NCBI GenBank assembly: GCA_020438665.1
Contig: JAGQUE010000276.1
Location: forward strand, 3,256 to 10,543
DNA: 7,288 bases
Direction of reading: 5' to 3'
Source of the DNA: Nocardioidaceae bacterium
GTDB lineage: Bacteria; Actinomycetota; Actinomycetes; Propionibacteriales; Nocardioidaceae
Both the position numbers and the translations under genes were made by a program. Every line of letters starts with the position of its first letter. The stretch's first letter is position 1. Below the pieces are notes generated by a model. It made no database searches. It worked only from the letters and a program-made list of their open reading frames with translations, and was not told where the DNA came from. Of this stretch, positions 1 through 5,765 are shown one piece after another.

Positions 1-236
1 TTGAAGACGTCGATCAGGTCCTGCTCGCGATAGCCGGCATAGGTGTTGTCGACCTCGGTGGCGCGCAGCTGGGTGACCCCGGCGAAGCCCAGGAACGCGA
101 GCAGCACGCCGACGGCCAGCTGGCCTCGGGTGGGATGGAGGGTCGCGTGCACGAGCCGCTGCCGGCCCGGGGAGCCGGGGCGGGAGGGCGGCTCGGCAGC
201 CGGAACCTGCGGCTCCGGGGTCTGGTCGTCAGGCAC
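1..236 (-). CDS. DUF881 family membrane protein, second copy (3' end outside window)
   Basis: Only the first 78 codons are present; the rest lies beyond the left edge. The start is GTG at 236, reached from an AGGAGG ribosome-binding site at 247-252 with 10-nt spacing, and the gene overlaps the end of sbp by 8 bp. A proline-rich cytoplasmic tail (about residues 1-38) is followed by one transmembrane helix (about 39-55). After it comes the segment VTQLRATEVDNTYAGYREQDL (from residue 54), typical of the DUF881 N-terminus, where a coiled coil would begin. Known context: DUF881 proteins flank Sbp in Actinobacteria (Rv1823 and Rv1825 around Rv1824 in M. tuberculosis) and occur as YlxW/YlxX beside sbp in B. 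subtilis; their biochemical function is not established. Membrane anchoring with an extracytoplasmic domain is inferred. The family call rests on a fragment plus gene order; gcvH and garA would be expected further left. Confidence 0.82.
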   Translation of the reverse strand, partial: MPDDQTPEPQVPAAEPPSRPGSPGRQRLVHATLHPTRGQLAVGVLLAFLGFAGVTQLRATEVDNTYAGYREQDLIDVF

Positions 237-561
237 GGAGGAGGTGCCTCCTGATCGCCGCCACGTTGGAGAAGATCCGGATCCCGAGCACGACGATGAC
301 GCCGGTGGAGAGCTGGCCACCGACGCCCAGCTTGTCGCCCAGGAACACGATCGCGGCCGCGATGACGACGTTGCTGAGGAACGAGACGACGAAGACCTTG
401 TCGTCGAAGATCCCGTCGAGCAGCGCCCGTAGGCCTCCCAGCACTGCGTCGAGGGCCGCGACCACCGCGATGGGCAGATAGGGCTGGAACCAGACCGGGA
501 TGTCGGGCTGGACCAGCAGGCCGAGCACGACACCCACGACCAGGCCGATGATCGCGATCAC
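229..561 (-). CDS. sbp: Small basic protein Sbp (DUF1290), integral membrane protein
   Basis: The product has 110 residues and is almost wholly hydrophobic, with four likely membrane segments at about 2-18, 29-48, 57-78 and 84-108. Recognisable family stretches are AALDAVLGGLRA (35-46), FLSNVVIAAAIVFLGDKLG (61-79) and GIRIFSNVAAIRR (93-105); the C-terminus is basic (RRHLLRA). The length matches the usual 110-120 residues. The GTG start at 561 overlaps the TGA of the upstream DUF881 gene in a GTGA junction (4 bp), and a strong AAGGAGG site at 569-575 sits 7 nt before it, so this start is secure. Downstream, it overlaps the second DUF881 gene by 8 bp. Known: Sbp is conserved in Actinobacteria and Firmicutes, next to ftsA/ftsZ in B. 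subtilis, with no defined function. Inference: it forms a membrane complex with the two flanking DUF881 proteins. Confidence 0.9.
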   Translation of the reverse strand: MIAIIGLVVGVVLGLLVQPDIPVWFQPYLPIAVVAALDAVLGGLRALLDGIFDDKVFVVSFLSNVVIAAAIVFLGDKLGVGGQLSTGVIVVLGIRIFSNVAAIRRHLLRA

Positions 562-1421
562 GGGGTGTCCTCCTTCGTGGCCGCTCCATTGTCCACGCTG
601 GTGTCCGCGGTGGCATAGCGCAGCGCCGGGAGCGAGGCACCGGGGAGCACGAGATCGTCCTGGTTGGAGATGTCGAAGCCGAACTTGAGGCCGCCGACCA
701 GCGCCAGGAACCGCTGCCCTCGGGCGCTGTCGGCGAGCCTTGCCTGCAGGGTCAGCGGGTCCCCGATCGCCTCCACGACGTAGGGTGGCGCGAGGGGACG
801 GCCGTTGACGTGGATCGCCACGTTGGCGTTGCGTATGGCGCTGAGTGTGGTGAGGCGCTGGTTGTTGATCGAGATCGCCTCCGCTCCCACGCCCCACAGG
901 GCGTCGACCAGCAGCGCGAGGTCGCTGTCGCGGACGGTGGCCGCGTCGCTGCCGGGGGCGTCGTCCACGACGATGCGGACGCCTGCGCCGCGGACCGGCC
1001 CATAGCCGCTGCGCGCCTTGACGCCGTTGAGCCGCTGGGTCGCCTGTCCCTCTGTCTGGGCCGCGGACCGGTTGGCACTCGTCGCCTCGGTCACGTCGGC
1101 CTGGAGCGCCGCGATGCGGTCCTGCTGCCGCGTCAGCACCGCCCGCTTGTCGGTGATCTCGCGGATGAGCGAGGCGCGGCTGGTCTCGTCGACCTGGGCG
1201 TTGCGCGAGGTCTGCGCGGCCGCCGTCGAGACCAGCACACCGAATCCGAGCAGCACCACGACCAGGGCGACGACCCGGCGCTCATGGGGCGGCTGCTGCT
1301 CACCCTGGGCGCGCCGTTGCGCGACGAAGGCGTAGTCCTGGTCCAAGGACTGCCGCGTGACCAAGGTCAGGAGCGGCATCGTGACGTGCTCCGGCAGCCG
1401 CTGGTAGGGGGAGTCAGGCAT
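558..1421 (-). CDS. DUF881 family membrane protein, first copy
   Basis: The product has 287 residues. A cytoplasmic N-terminus (1-48) leads to one transmembrane helix (about 49-67), then a probable coiled coil (about 80-130) and a globular extracytoplasmic domain. The diagnostic DUF881 stretch runs from R164 (RDSDLALLVDALWGVGAEAI) into SINNQRL (184-190); further family-like segments are GAGVRIVVDD (145-154) and the C-terminal LKFGFDI region (about 245-251). The ATG start at 1421 overlaps the phosphatidyltransferase stop by 8 bp and has no good ribosome-binding site, so translation may rely on coupling. A second ATG at 1379, 14 codons later and preceded by GGAG at 9-nt spacing, is a real alternative. 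Downstream, it overlaps sbp by 4 bp. In M. tuberculosis the equivalent is Rv1823, directly after pgsA2. Function is unknown; membrane topology and partnership with Sbp are inferred. Confidence 0.9.
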   Translation of the reverse strand: MPDSPYQRLPEHVTMPLLTLVTRQSLDQDYAFVAQRRAQGEQQPPHERRVVALVVVLLGFGVLVSTAAAQTSRNAQVDETSRASLIREITDKRAVLTRQQDRIAALQADVTEATSANRSAAQTEGQATQRLNGVKARSGYGPVRGAGVRIVVDDAPGSDAATVRDSDLALLVDALWGVGAEAISINNQRLTTLSAIRNANVAIHVNGRPLAPPYVVEAIGDPLTLQARLADSARGQRFLALVGGLKFGFDISNQDDLVLPGASLPALRYATADTSVDNGAATKEDTP

Positions 1422-2016
1422 GCGGCTCGGGCGCTCGTCGCTCGTCGTCGTGGAGCAGCTTGTAGACCTGGTAGGCATAGAGGATGCCGGCCCACCAATA
1501 CAGCGCCACACCCCAGATGGCGAACGCCCAGCCGAACACGCGCGCCAGCACCGCGACCGCGCCGTGGCCGTCGCCGAGCAGGAGCAGAGGGAAGGCATAG
1601 AGCAGGTTGAACGTCGCCGCCTTGCCCAGGAAGTGGACGGGCAGCGCGCTGTAGCCGCGGGTGCGCAGGAAGGGCACCAGCCCCCACAGGAGGGCGTCGC
1701 GTAGCGGCAGGATCAGCGCGAACCACCACGGAATGACGCCGCGCAGGGCCAACCCGACCACCACGGCGAGGATGTAGAGCCGGTCGGCCACCGGGTCGAG
1801 GATCTCGCCCAGCGCCGACCGTTGGTCGAGCTTGCGGGCGAGATAGCCGTCGAGGAAGTCGGTCACTCCCGAGACCATCAGGACCGCCAGCGCCCATCCG
1901 TCCGCCTCCGGGCCGAGGACCAGCCACAGATAGAGCGGGACACCCGCGAGCCTGGCCATGCTCAACGTGTTCGGCACGGTCCAGACGCGGGTGGATCGAG
2001 GCGGCGCGTCGCGCAC
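1414..2016 (-). CDS. pgsA2: CDP-alcohol phosphatidyltransferase, PgsA2-like
   Basis: This is an integral membrane enzyme of the family that transfers a phosphatidyl group from CDP-diacylglycerol to an alcohol, releasing CMP. Counting from the GTG start, the full active-site signature D-x2-D-G-x2-A-R-x8-G-x3-D-x3-D is intact: D53, D56, G57, A60, R61, G70, D74 and D78. These aspartates bind the metal ions, and the last is the proposed general base. The rest is hydrophobic, with about six helices, for a total of 200 residues, normal for the family. GTG at 2016 was chosen because GGCAGG lies 6 nt upstream; TTG at 2022 would add two residues but overlies that site. Gene order matches M. tuberculosis pgsA2 (Rv1822), which gives the symbol. 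The acceptor (glycerol-3-phosphate, or phosphatidylglycerol as in actinobacterial cardiolipin synthases) cannot be told from sequence. It starts a four-gene overlapping unit. Confidence 0.9.
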   Translation of the reverse strand: MRDAPPRSTRVWTVPNTLSMARLAGVPLYLWLVLGPEADGWALAVLMVSGVTDFLDGYLARKLDQRSALGEILDPVADRLYILAVVVGLALRGVIPWWFALILPLRDALLWGLVPFLRTRGYSALPVHFLGKAATFNLLYAFPLLLLGDGHGAVAVLARVFGWAFAIWGVALYWWAGILYAYQVYKLLHDDERRAPEPHA

Positions 2017-2051
2017 GGTCAACCTGCCAAGTCAGTCTGTCGGGGTGGGAA

Positions 2052-2061
2052 CCTCACCTTA
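2052..2061 (-). promoter_or_regulatory. Possible -10 element and DtxR-like half-site before pgsA2
   Basis: The 71-bp gap between the short CNNM gene and pgsA2 contains, on the minus strand, TAAGGTGAGG. Its first six bases fit the loose actinobacterial -10 pattern TANNNT, about 40 nt before the GTG start. The same bases match eight of nine positions of the DtxR/IdeR half-site TWAGGTWAG, but the second half of that operator is not preserved. No convincing -35 element stands 16-18 nt upstream. The unit could instead be transcribed by read-through from the CNNM genes. Confidence 0.25.
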
Positions 2062-2087
2062 TCCAGACCCGGCCCCGATCCTGCGGT

Positions 2088-3137
2088 CTACCCGGTCGCG
2101 TCCTCGTGGTGGGCGGCGTCCTTGATCTGACCCACGAGCTCCTCGATGACGTCCTCTAGGGCGATCAGGCCCAGGCAGCCACCCCCCGCGTCGACGACCG
2201 TGGCCATGTGGGCACCCCGGCGCTGGAGCTCGGCCAGCGCCGAGCGGAGCGTGTCGTCGACGCCGACGACGGCGAAGGGTCGGATCCAGAGGTCGGCGAT
2301 CGCCTCGTCGCGTCGGTCGTCGTACTCCAGGACGTCCTTGATGTGGAGGTAGCCCAGCAGGTCGTCACCGTCCCCGGTGACCGGGAACCTGCTGTAGCCC
2401 GTGGCCGCGCAGACTTCCTCGACCTCGGCGGCGGTGGCACCGCGCTCGACCGTCGTCAGGGAGCCAACCGGCATCACGACCGAGGCGATGGTGCGCTCGG
2501 TGAAGCCGAGCGCACCCGACAGGCGGTCATACTCGTGCTGCGCCAGCAGGCCCTCTCCCCGGGACTCCTCGACGAGGGCGGAGACCTCCTCGCGGGTGTA
2601 GGTCGAGCTGACCTCGTCCTGGAGCTCGACGCCCATCGCCTTGAGGATGAGCCGGGCCAGCCCGTTGATCACCAGCACGAGCGGCCGCAGCACCGTGGCG
2701 ATGGCCCAGATCGCCGGGCCGAGCACCAGGGCGGCCCGGTCCGGACCGGCCAGCGCAATGTTCTTGGGGACCATCTCCCCCATCACCACGTGGAGATAGA
2801 CCACGATGAGCAGCGCGATCACGAACGACGTGGGGTGGATGGCGCCTTCGGGCAGGCGGACCAGCTCGAAGATCGGCTCCAGCAGGTGAGCCACGGCCGG
2901 CTCACCCACCGCGCCGAGCACGAGGCTGCACACCGTGATGCCGATCTGGTTGACGCCGATGACCAGGGAGATGTTCTCCATCGCCTTGAGGGTCTGTCTG
3001 GCCAGGCCCGAGCCGGCCGCGGCACGTGGCTCGATCTGGCTGCGGCGGGCCGAGATCAGCGCGAACTCCGCGCCGACGAAGAACGCGTTGCCGGCGAGCA
3101 GCAGCAGCGACAGCAGGATCGCCCAGAGCCCGCTCAT
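2088..3137 (-). CDS. CNNM/CBS-domain transporter-like protein, short form without CorC/HlyC domain
   Basis: The product has 349 residues. The N-terminal CNNM (DUF21) membrane domain spans about 1-190, with N-terminal helix 4-27 containing GAEFALISARRSQIE, the segment GVNQIGITVCSL (61-72) and the family hallmark GEMVPKNIAL (120-129). A CBS pair follows: CBS1 about 215-272 (MPVGSLTTV, TGYSRFPV, LLGYLHIKDVL) and CBS2 about 282-337 (LGLIALEDVIEELVG). The protein ends just after CBS2, so it lacks the CorC/HlyC domain of its upstream paralogue. The ATG at 3137 overlaps the upstream TGA as ATGA (4 bp) and follows GGGGGAG at 3143-3149, so the start is secure. Family members take part in Mg2+/Co2+ transport or efflux, with CBS domains sensing nucleotides such as Mg-ATP. 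They are often annotated as hemolysins, but nothing here indicates haemolysis. M. tuberculosis has a similar neighbouring pair, Rv1841c/Rv1842c. Confidence 0.9.
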   Translation of the reverse strand: MSGLWAILLSLLLLAGNAFFVGAEFALISARRSQIEPRAAAGSGLARQTLKAMENISLVIGVNQIGITVCSLVLGAVGEPAVAHLLEPIFELVRLPEGAIHPTSFVIALLIVVYLHVVMGEMVPKNIALAGPDRAALVLGPAIWAIATVLRPLVLVINGLARLILKAMGVELQDEVSSTYTREEVSALVEESRGEGLLAQHEYDRLSGALGFTERTIASVVMPVGSLTTVERGATAAEVEEVCAATGYSRFPVTGDGDDLLGYLHIKDVLEYDDRRDEAIADLWIRPFAVVGVDDTLRSALAELQRRGAHMATVVDAGGGCLGLIALEDVIEELVGQIKDAAHHEDATG

Positions 3138-4525
3138 GCCTGCTCCCCCGCCTCGATGCGCACCGAGAGCCGCACGCGGTCGATGCGCAGCCCTTCCATC
3201 GCCTCCACCAGGAGCACGGCTGTCCGCAGCTCGGGCTCCACGTCGTCGTCGTCCTCGTCGGCCACCTCGACCGGCAGCGGCACCTCGGCGACATCGCCGA
3301 CCACAGGGATGCGACCCAGCTGCTGGAGCACCAGACCCGCGATGGTGTCGTAGTCCTCGTGCTCGGGCAGCATCACGCCGGTCTGGTCCTCGACCTCGTC
3401 GGGTCGTAGCAGCCCCGAGAGCGTCCACGAGCCGTCGCGATGCTGGCGCGACTGGCCGCCGCGGGGGTCGTGCTCGTCGGCGATGTCGCCGACGATCTCC
3501 TCCACGACGTCCTCCATGGTCACCACGCCGGCCTGGCCGCCGTACTCGTCAAGGACGATCGCCATCTGGAACCCGTCCTCGCGCAGCAGCGCCAGCAAGG
3601 GATCCAGCCGCAAGGAGTCGGGCACCACGATCGGCTTGACCATGATGTGCTTGATACGAGTCGTCGCGCGCTCCGACACCGGCAGCGCGACGGCGTGCTT
3701 GACATGCACGGTGCCGACCACGGCGTCGTCGGTGTCGAGGACCGGGAAGCGGGAGTGCCCGGTCTCGCGGGCCATCTCGATCACCGCGCTCGCGCGGTCC
3801 GTCTCGTCGAGGGAGTGGGTCCTCACCCGAGGCGTCATGATCTCGCCGGCGGTGCGGGTGCCGAACTCCACCGACCGCTCGAACAGCTCGGCGGTCTGGG
3901 CGTCCAGGGTGCCGAGGTCGGCAGAGCGGGCGATGAGGCTGGCCAGCTCGGTCGAGCTGCGCGCGGAGCGCAGTTCCTCCTGAGGCTCGATCCCGAGGCG
4001 GCGTACGACGGCGTTGGCCGAGCCGTTGAGGAACCTGATGGGCCAGGCGCTCACGGCGGTGAACGCACGCTGGAACCCCTGGGTCGCCCGGGCCGTCTCC
4101 ATCGGCCGCGCGATCGCGAGGTTCTTGGGCACCAGCTCGCCGAACAGGATCGTGACGATGCTGGACAGGAACAGCCCGAGACCCAGCGCCGTCGGATAGA
4201 CCGCACCGGCGGGCAGGCCGGCCGCCTCGAGCGGGCCGTCGACCAGCGTGGCGATCGCGGGCTCGGCCAGATAGCCGATCGCCAGATTGGTGACCGTGAT
4301 CCCGACCTGGGCACCCGAGAGCTGGGTGGACAGCTGCTTGAGGGCACTTTGCAGGCCCGTGGCCGTCGGGTCGCCGGCGTTCGCGTCGCGCTCGACCGCG
4401 GATCGGTCCACCGTGACGAAGGCGAACTCGGCGGCGACGAAGATGCCGGCCGCGGCGACGAGGAGCAACGAGACGACGACCAGGACCGCGGCCGTCACCG
4501 GAGACCCCACCTGCGGCTCGGGCAC
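3134..4525 (-). CDS. CNNM/CBS/CorC-HlyC transporter-like protein, full-length form
   Basis: The product has 463 residues from the GTG at 4525. Domain order: CNNM membrane domain about 10-205, with FVAAEFAFVTVDRS early, QVGITVTNLAIGYLAEP (about 73-89) and GELVPKNLAIA (129-139); CBS1 about 225-280 (MTPR, GHSRFPVLD); CBS2 about 292-345 (FQMAIVLDEYGGQAGVVTMED, then VVEEIVGDI); and a CorC/HlyC domain about 364-460 (WTLSGLLRPDEVE, EDYDTIAGLVLQQLGRIP). The last domain carries an acidic run DEDDDDVEPE at 423-432. Likely role is membrane Mg2+/Co2+ transport or homeostasis gated by its CBS domains; the hemolysin label is historical. Start choice is open: GTG 4525 lacks a ribosome-binding site but lies 5 nt after a possible -10, while GTG 4498 (454 residues) has AGGTGG 8 nt before it and begins closer to the first helix. 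It overlaps the short paralogue by 4 bp, suggesting coupled synthesis and possibly a mixed dimer. Confidence 0.92.
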   Translation of the reverse strand: MPEPQVGSPVTAAVLVVVSLLLVAAAGIFVAAEFAFVTVDRSAVERDANAGDPTATGLQSALKQLSTQLSGAQVGITVTNLAIGYLAEPAIATLVDGPLEAAGLPAGAVYPTALGLGLFLSSIVTILFGELVPKNLAIARPMETARATQGFQRAFTAVSAWPIRFLNGSANAVVRRLGIEPQEELRSARSSTELASLIARSADLGTLDAQTAELFERSVEFGTRTAGEIMTPRVRTHSLDETDRASAVIEMARETGHSRFPVLDTDDAVVGTVHVKHAVALPVSERATTRIKHIMVKPIVVPDSLRLDPLLALLREDGFQMAIVLDEYGGQAGVVTMEDVVEEIVGDIADEHDPRGGQSRQHRDGSWTLSGLLRPDEVEDQTGVMLPEHEDYDTIAGLVLQQLGRIPVVGDVAEVPLPVEVADEDDDDVEPELRTAVLLVEAMEGLRIDRVRLSVRIEAGEQA

Positions 4526-4530
4526 ATCGG

Positions 4531-4559
4531 ATCGTGCGGGTCGTCAGAGCAACTGTCAG
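4531..4559 (-). promoter_or_regulatory. Candidate promoter for the CNNM gene pair, possibly leaderless
   Basis: On the minus strand, CTGACA (4554-4559; five of six match TTGACA) is separated by exactly 17 bp from CACGAT (4531-4536; three of six match TATAAT). The GTG at 4525 begins 5 nt after the -10, so the transcript could start at the codon itself, a common arrangement in Actinobacteria. The direct repeat at 4543-4550 and 4555-4562 overlaps the -35 and spacer. The -10 is weak. Confidence 0.35.
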
Positions 4560-4594
4560 AGCCGTCCATGGGCTGGTGCGGGGTCCTTCGCTCG

Positions 4595-4609
4595 GGTGCC
4601 TGAGGCACC
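4595..4609 (-). terminator. Hairpin after the 99-residue protein gene, probable terminator
   Basis: GGTGCC, TGA, GGCACC form a perfect 6-bp stem with a 3-nt loop, 27 bp after the stop of the 99-residue protein gene and upstream of the CNNM genes. No T-run follows on the minus strand, which is common for actinobacterial terminators but keeps the call uncertain. A role as an mRNA-stabilising or regulatory hairpin is also possible. Confidence 0.45.
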
Positions 4610-4636
4610 ACCCTAGCGACTCGGCGGCAGGCTCGG

Positions 4637-4936
4637 TCAGAAGTCGAGGCGGCGGACGCGCTTGTGCCCGATGGACACGCGCCAGACGAAGAACGCCGTC
4701 ACCACGATCGCGATGATCAAGAAGATCGCCGCCCAGCCGGCGCCGCCGTCGGTGGGGCTGGAGGTGTACTCGACCGTCCAGGTCCCGTCGAGCTTCTGCA
4801 CACAGGTCGGGAGCTGCCCGTCGCGGGCGACGTCGCACGCCGACGGCCGGTCCTCGGCGGCGACGGCCACCGCCGCTGCCGGAGCGACCCCGAGCAGGAG
4901 CACGAGGAGGCCGAGAAGGGCGAGCGCGTGACGCAT
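4637..4936 (-). CDS. Small secreted, C-terminally anchored membrane protein of unknown function
   Basis: I do not recognise this 99-residue protein. It has a classical signal peptide (h-region about 4-19, alanine-rich end, likely cleavage near A26/A27 before EDRPS). A short external segment of about 40 residues follows with two cysteines, C34 and C45, that could form one disulfide, then DGTWTVEYTSS (50-60). A transmembrane helix (about 68-86) ends in a cationic tail HKRVRRLDF that fits a stop-transfer signal, giving an outside-N, inside-C topology. The start is ATG at 4936; there is no good ribosome-binding site, but TAGCAT lies 6 nt upstream, so it may be leaderless. It sits 43 bp after the DUF4396 gene on the same strand. 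Partnership with that gene is only suggested by proximity. Codon use and GC pattern look like the neighbours, and the signal/anchor architecture supports a real gene. Confidence 0.8.
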   Translation of the reverse strand: MRHALALLGLLVLLLGVAPAAAVAVAAEDRPSACDVARDGQLPTCVQKLDGTWTVEYTSSPTDGGAGWAAIFLIIAIVVTAFFVWRVSIGHKRVRRLDF

Positions 4937-4942
4937 GCCGCC

Positions 4943-4963
4943 ATGCTAAGCCTGGATCCAGGC
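4943..4963 (-). promoter_or_regulatory. Possible leaderless promoter with palindromic operator for the 99-residue protein
   Basis: On the minus strand TAGCAT (4943-4948) fits the actinobacterial -10 pattern TANNNT and ends 6 nt before the ATG at 4936. Immediately upstream, inside the spacer region, is the perfect 14-bp palindrome GCCTGGATCCAGGC (4950-4963), well placed for a repressor. No clear -35 hexamer is visible. The palindrome could alternatively be a small terminator hairpin for the DUF4396 gene, whose stop is 17 bp upstream. Confidence 0.35.
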
Positions 4964-4979
4964 CATGCCCGGGTCGCGC

Positions 4980-5702
4980 TCACATCGGCTCCTTGATCCC
5001 GCGGCGGATCAACCACACGTTGACGGGCCAGGCCGTCGCGAAGCCGAGCACCATGCCGAGCTGCATGCCGAACCAATAGACCGGCGAGTCTGGACGCAGG
5101 TGCGGCCCGGGGAAGAAGACGAAGGCCATCAGTGCCATCCACCCGAACAGCCCCACCTCGAAGGCCGTCAGGGACAGGAAGTCGGCCTTGACCGCCTGCT
5201 TGAGACCTTCGCCGAGGCTCAGGTCCCGCATGGGTGCGATCGCGAAGTACTGGAACGCGACTCCCAGGATCAGCGCCAGTGAGTAGTCGCCGATGAACTC
5301 CGGCCACAGGGCCATCCCGGCGATCTCCCACCCGATCAGGAAGATGGTCGTCTCCGCGATGATGTCTCCGAGGGTGCAGCCTGCCCCGCAGTGGCTCACC
5401 CCGAGCGCGACGCTCGTCCACCCTGGCCGCTGGGGTGGCTCGTCCAGGTGGTGCTCCGCCAGCCAGCGGGGGCTCTTGGGTCGGCCCCAGCGCCGATAGC
5501 CCCACGACGCGACGGGCCCGAAATAGAGCGCCGTGACGGGCCAGACCACCTCCATCACCCGCATCTGCTGACGGCGCCGCCGGCCGACGATGTCGAGGAT
5601 GATGTCGACGGCGCAGGCCGCCGCCACGGCCAGCGCCACCCAGGCGACGACGACGAGCCAGGTCGGAGGAGTGGACCACATTCCTGGCCCGTACCCGCTC
5701 AC
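4980..5702 (-). CDS. DUF4396 domain-containing membrane protein
   Basis: The product has 240 residues with about six transmembrane helices (approximately 14-36, 49-69, 116-133, 140-158, 174-197 and 207-232). The hallmark is SHCGAGCTLGD at 103-113, just before the third helix, with H104, C105 and C109 as possible metal or redox ligands; this motif identifies the DUF4396 family. The family has no settled function. A basic loop RRRRQQMR (41-48) suggests that the first loop is cytoplasmic. The GTG at 5702 is the longest start; ATG at 5681 (residue 8) is an alternative, and neither has a well-spaced ribosome-binding site. It lies 63 bp after the DUF3099 gene and 43 bp before the secreted 99-residue gene. 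A role in metal handling is a guess from the Cys/His motif alone. Confidence 0.85.
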   Translation of the reverse strand: MSGYGPGMWSTPPTWLVVVAWVALAVAAACAVDIILDIVGRRRRQQMRVMEVVWPVTALYFGPVASWGYRRWGRPKSPRWLAEHHLDEPPQRPGWTSVALGVSHCGAGCTLGDIIAETTIFLIGWEIAGMALWPEFIGDYSLALILGVAFQYFAIAPMRDLSLGEGLKQAVKADFLSLTAFEVGLFGWMALMAFVFFPGPHLRPDSPVYWFGMQLGMVLGFATAWPVNVWLIRRGIKEPM

Positions 5703-5765
5703 CTCGCCGATACCACGGTCGTGGCGGGCGCGGTGACCAGGCCGCCCGTCCGCACGCGCGACGGC

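Noticed and set aside
14..640. Minus-strand open frame of 208 codons overlapping sbp and the second DUF881 gene
   Set aside because: It is Arg/Pro-rich frame-shifted noise across two well-supported genes in other frames.
2088..4525. Hemolysin or toxin function for the two CNNM proteins
   Set aside because: The hemolysin name comes from historical annotation of the CorC/HlyC family; the domain order seen here is that of cation-transport proteins, with no pore-forming toxin domain.
2208..4603. Two long plus-strand open frames (2208-3353 and 3440-4603) opposite the CNNM genes
   Set aside because: Their translations are rich in His, Arg, Gly, Asp and Gln without hydrophobic cores or recognisable motifs, whereas the minus frames give complete CNNM/CBS proteins. 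They are antisense shadows of GC-rich codons.
5713..5724. Short inverted repeat CCACG-GT-CGTGG upstream of the DUF4396 gene
   Set aside because: Five-base arms are too short to claim an operator without conservation data, and no promoter hexamers are placed around it.
5726..5747. Possible terminator stem GGGCG/CGCCC between the DUF4396 and DUF3099 genes
   Set aside because: Only five pairs with a 12-nt loop and no T-run; such stems arise easily by chance in DNA of this GC content.
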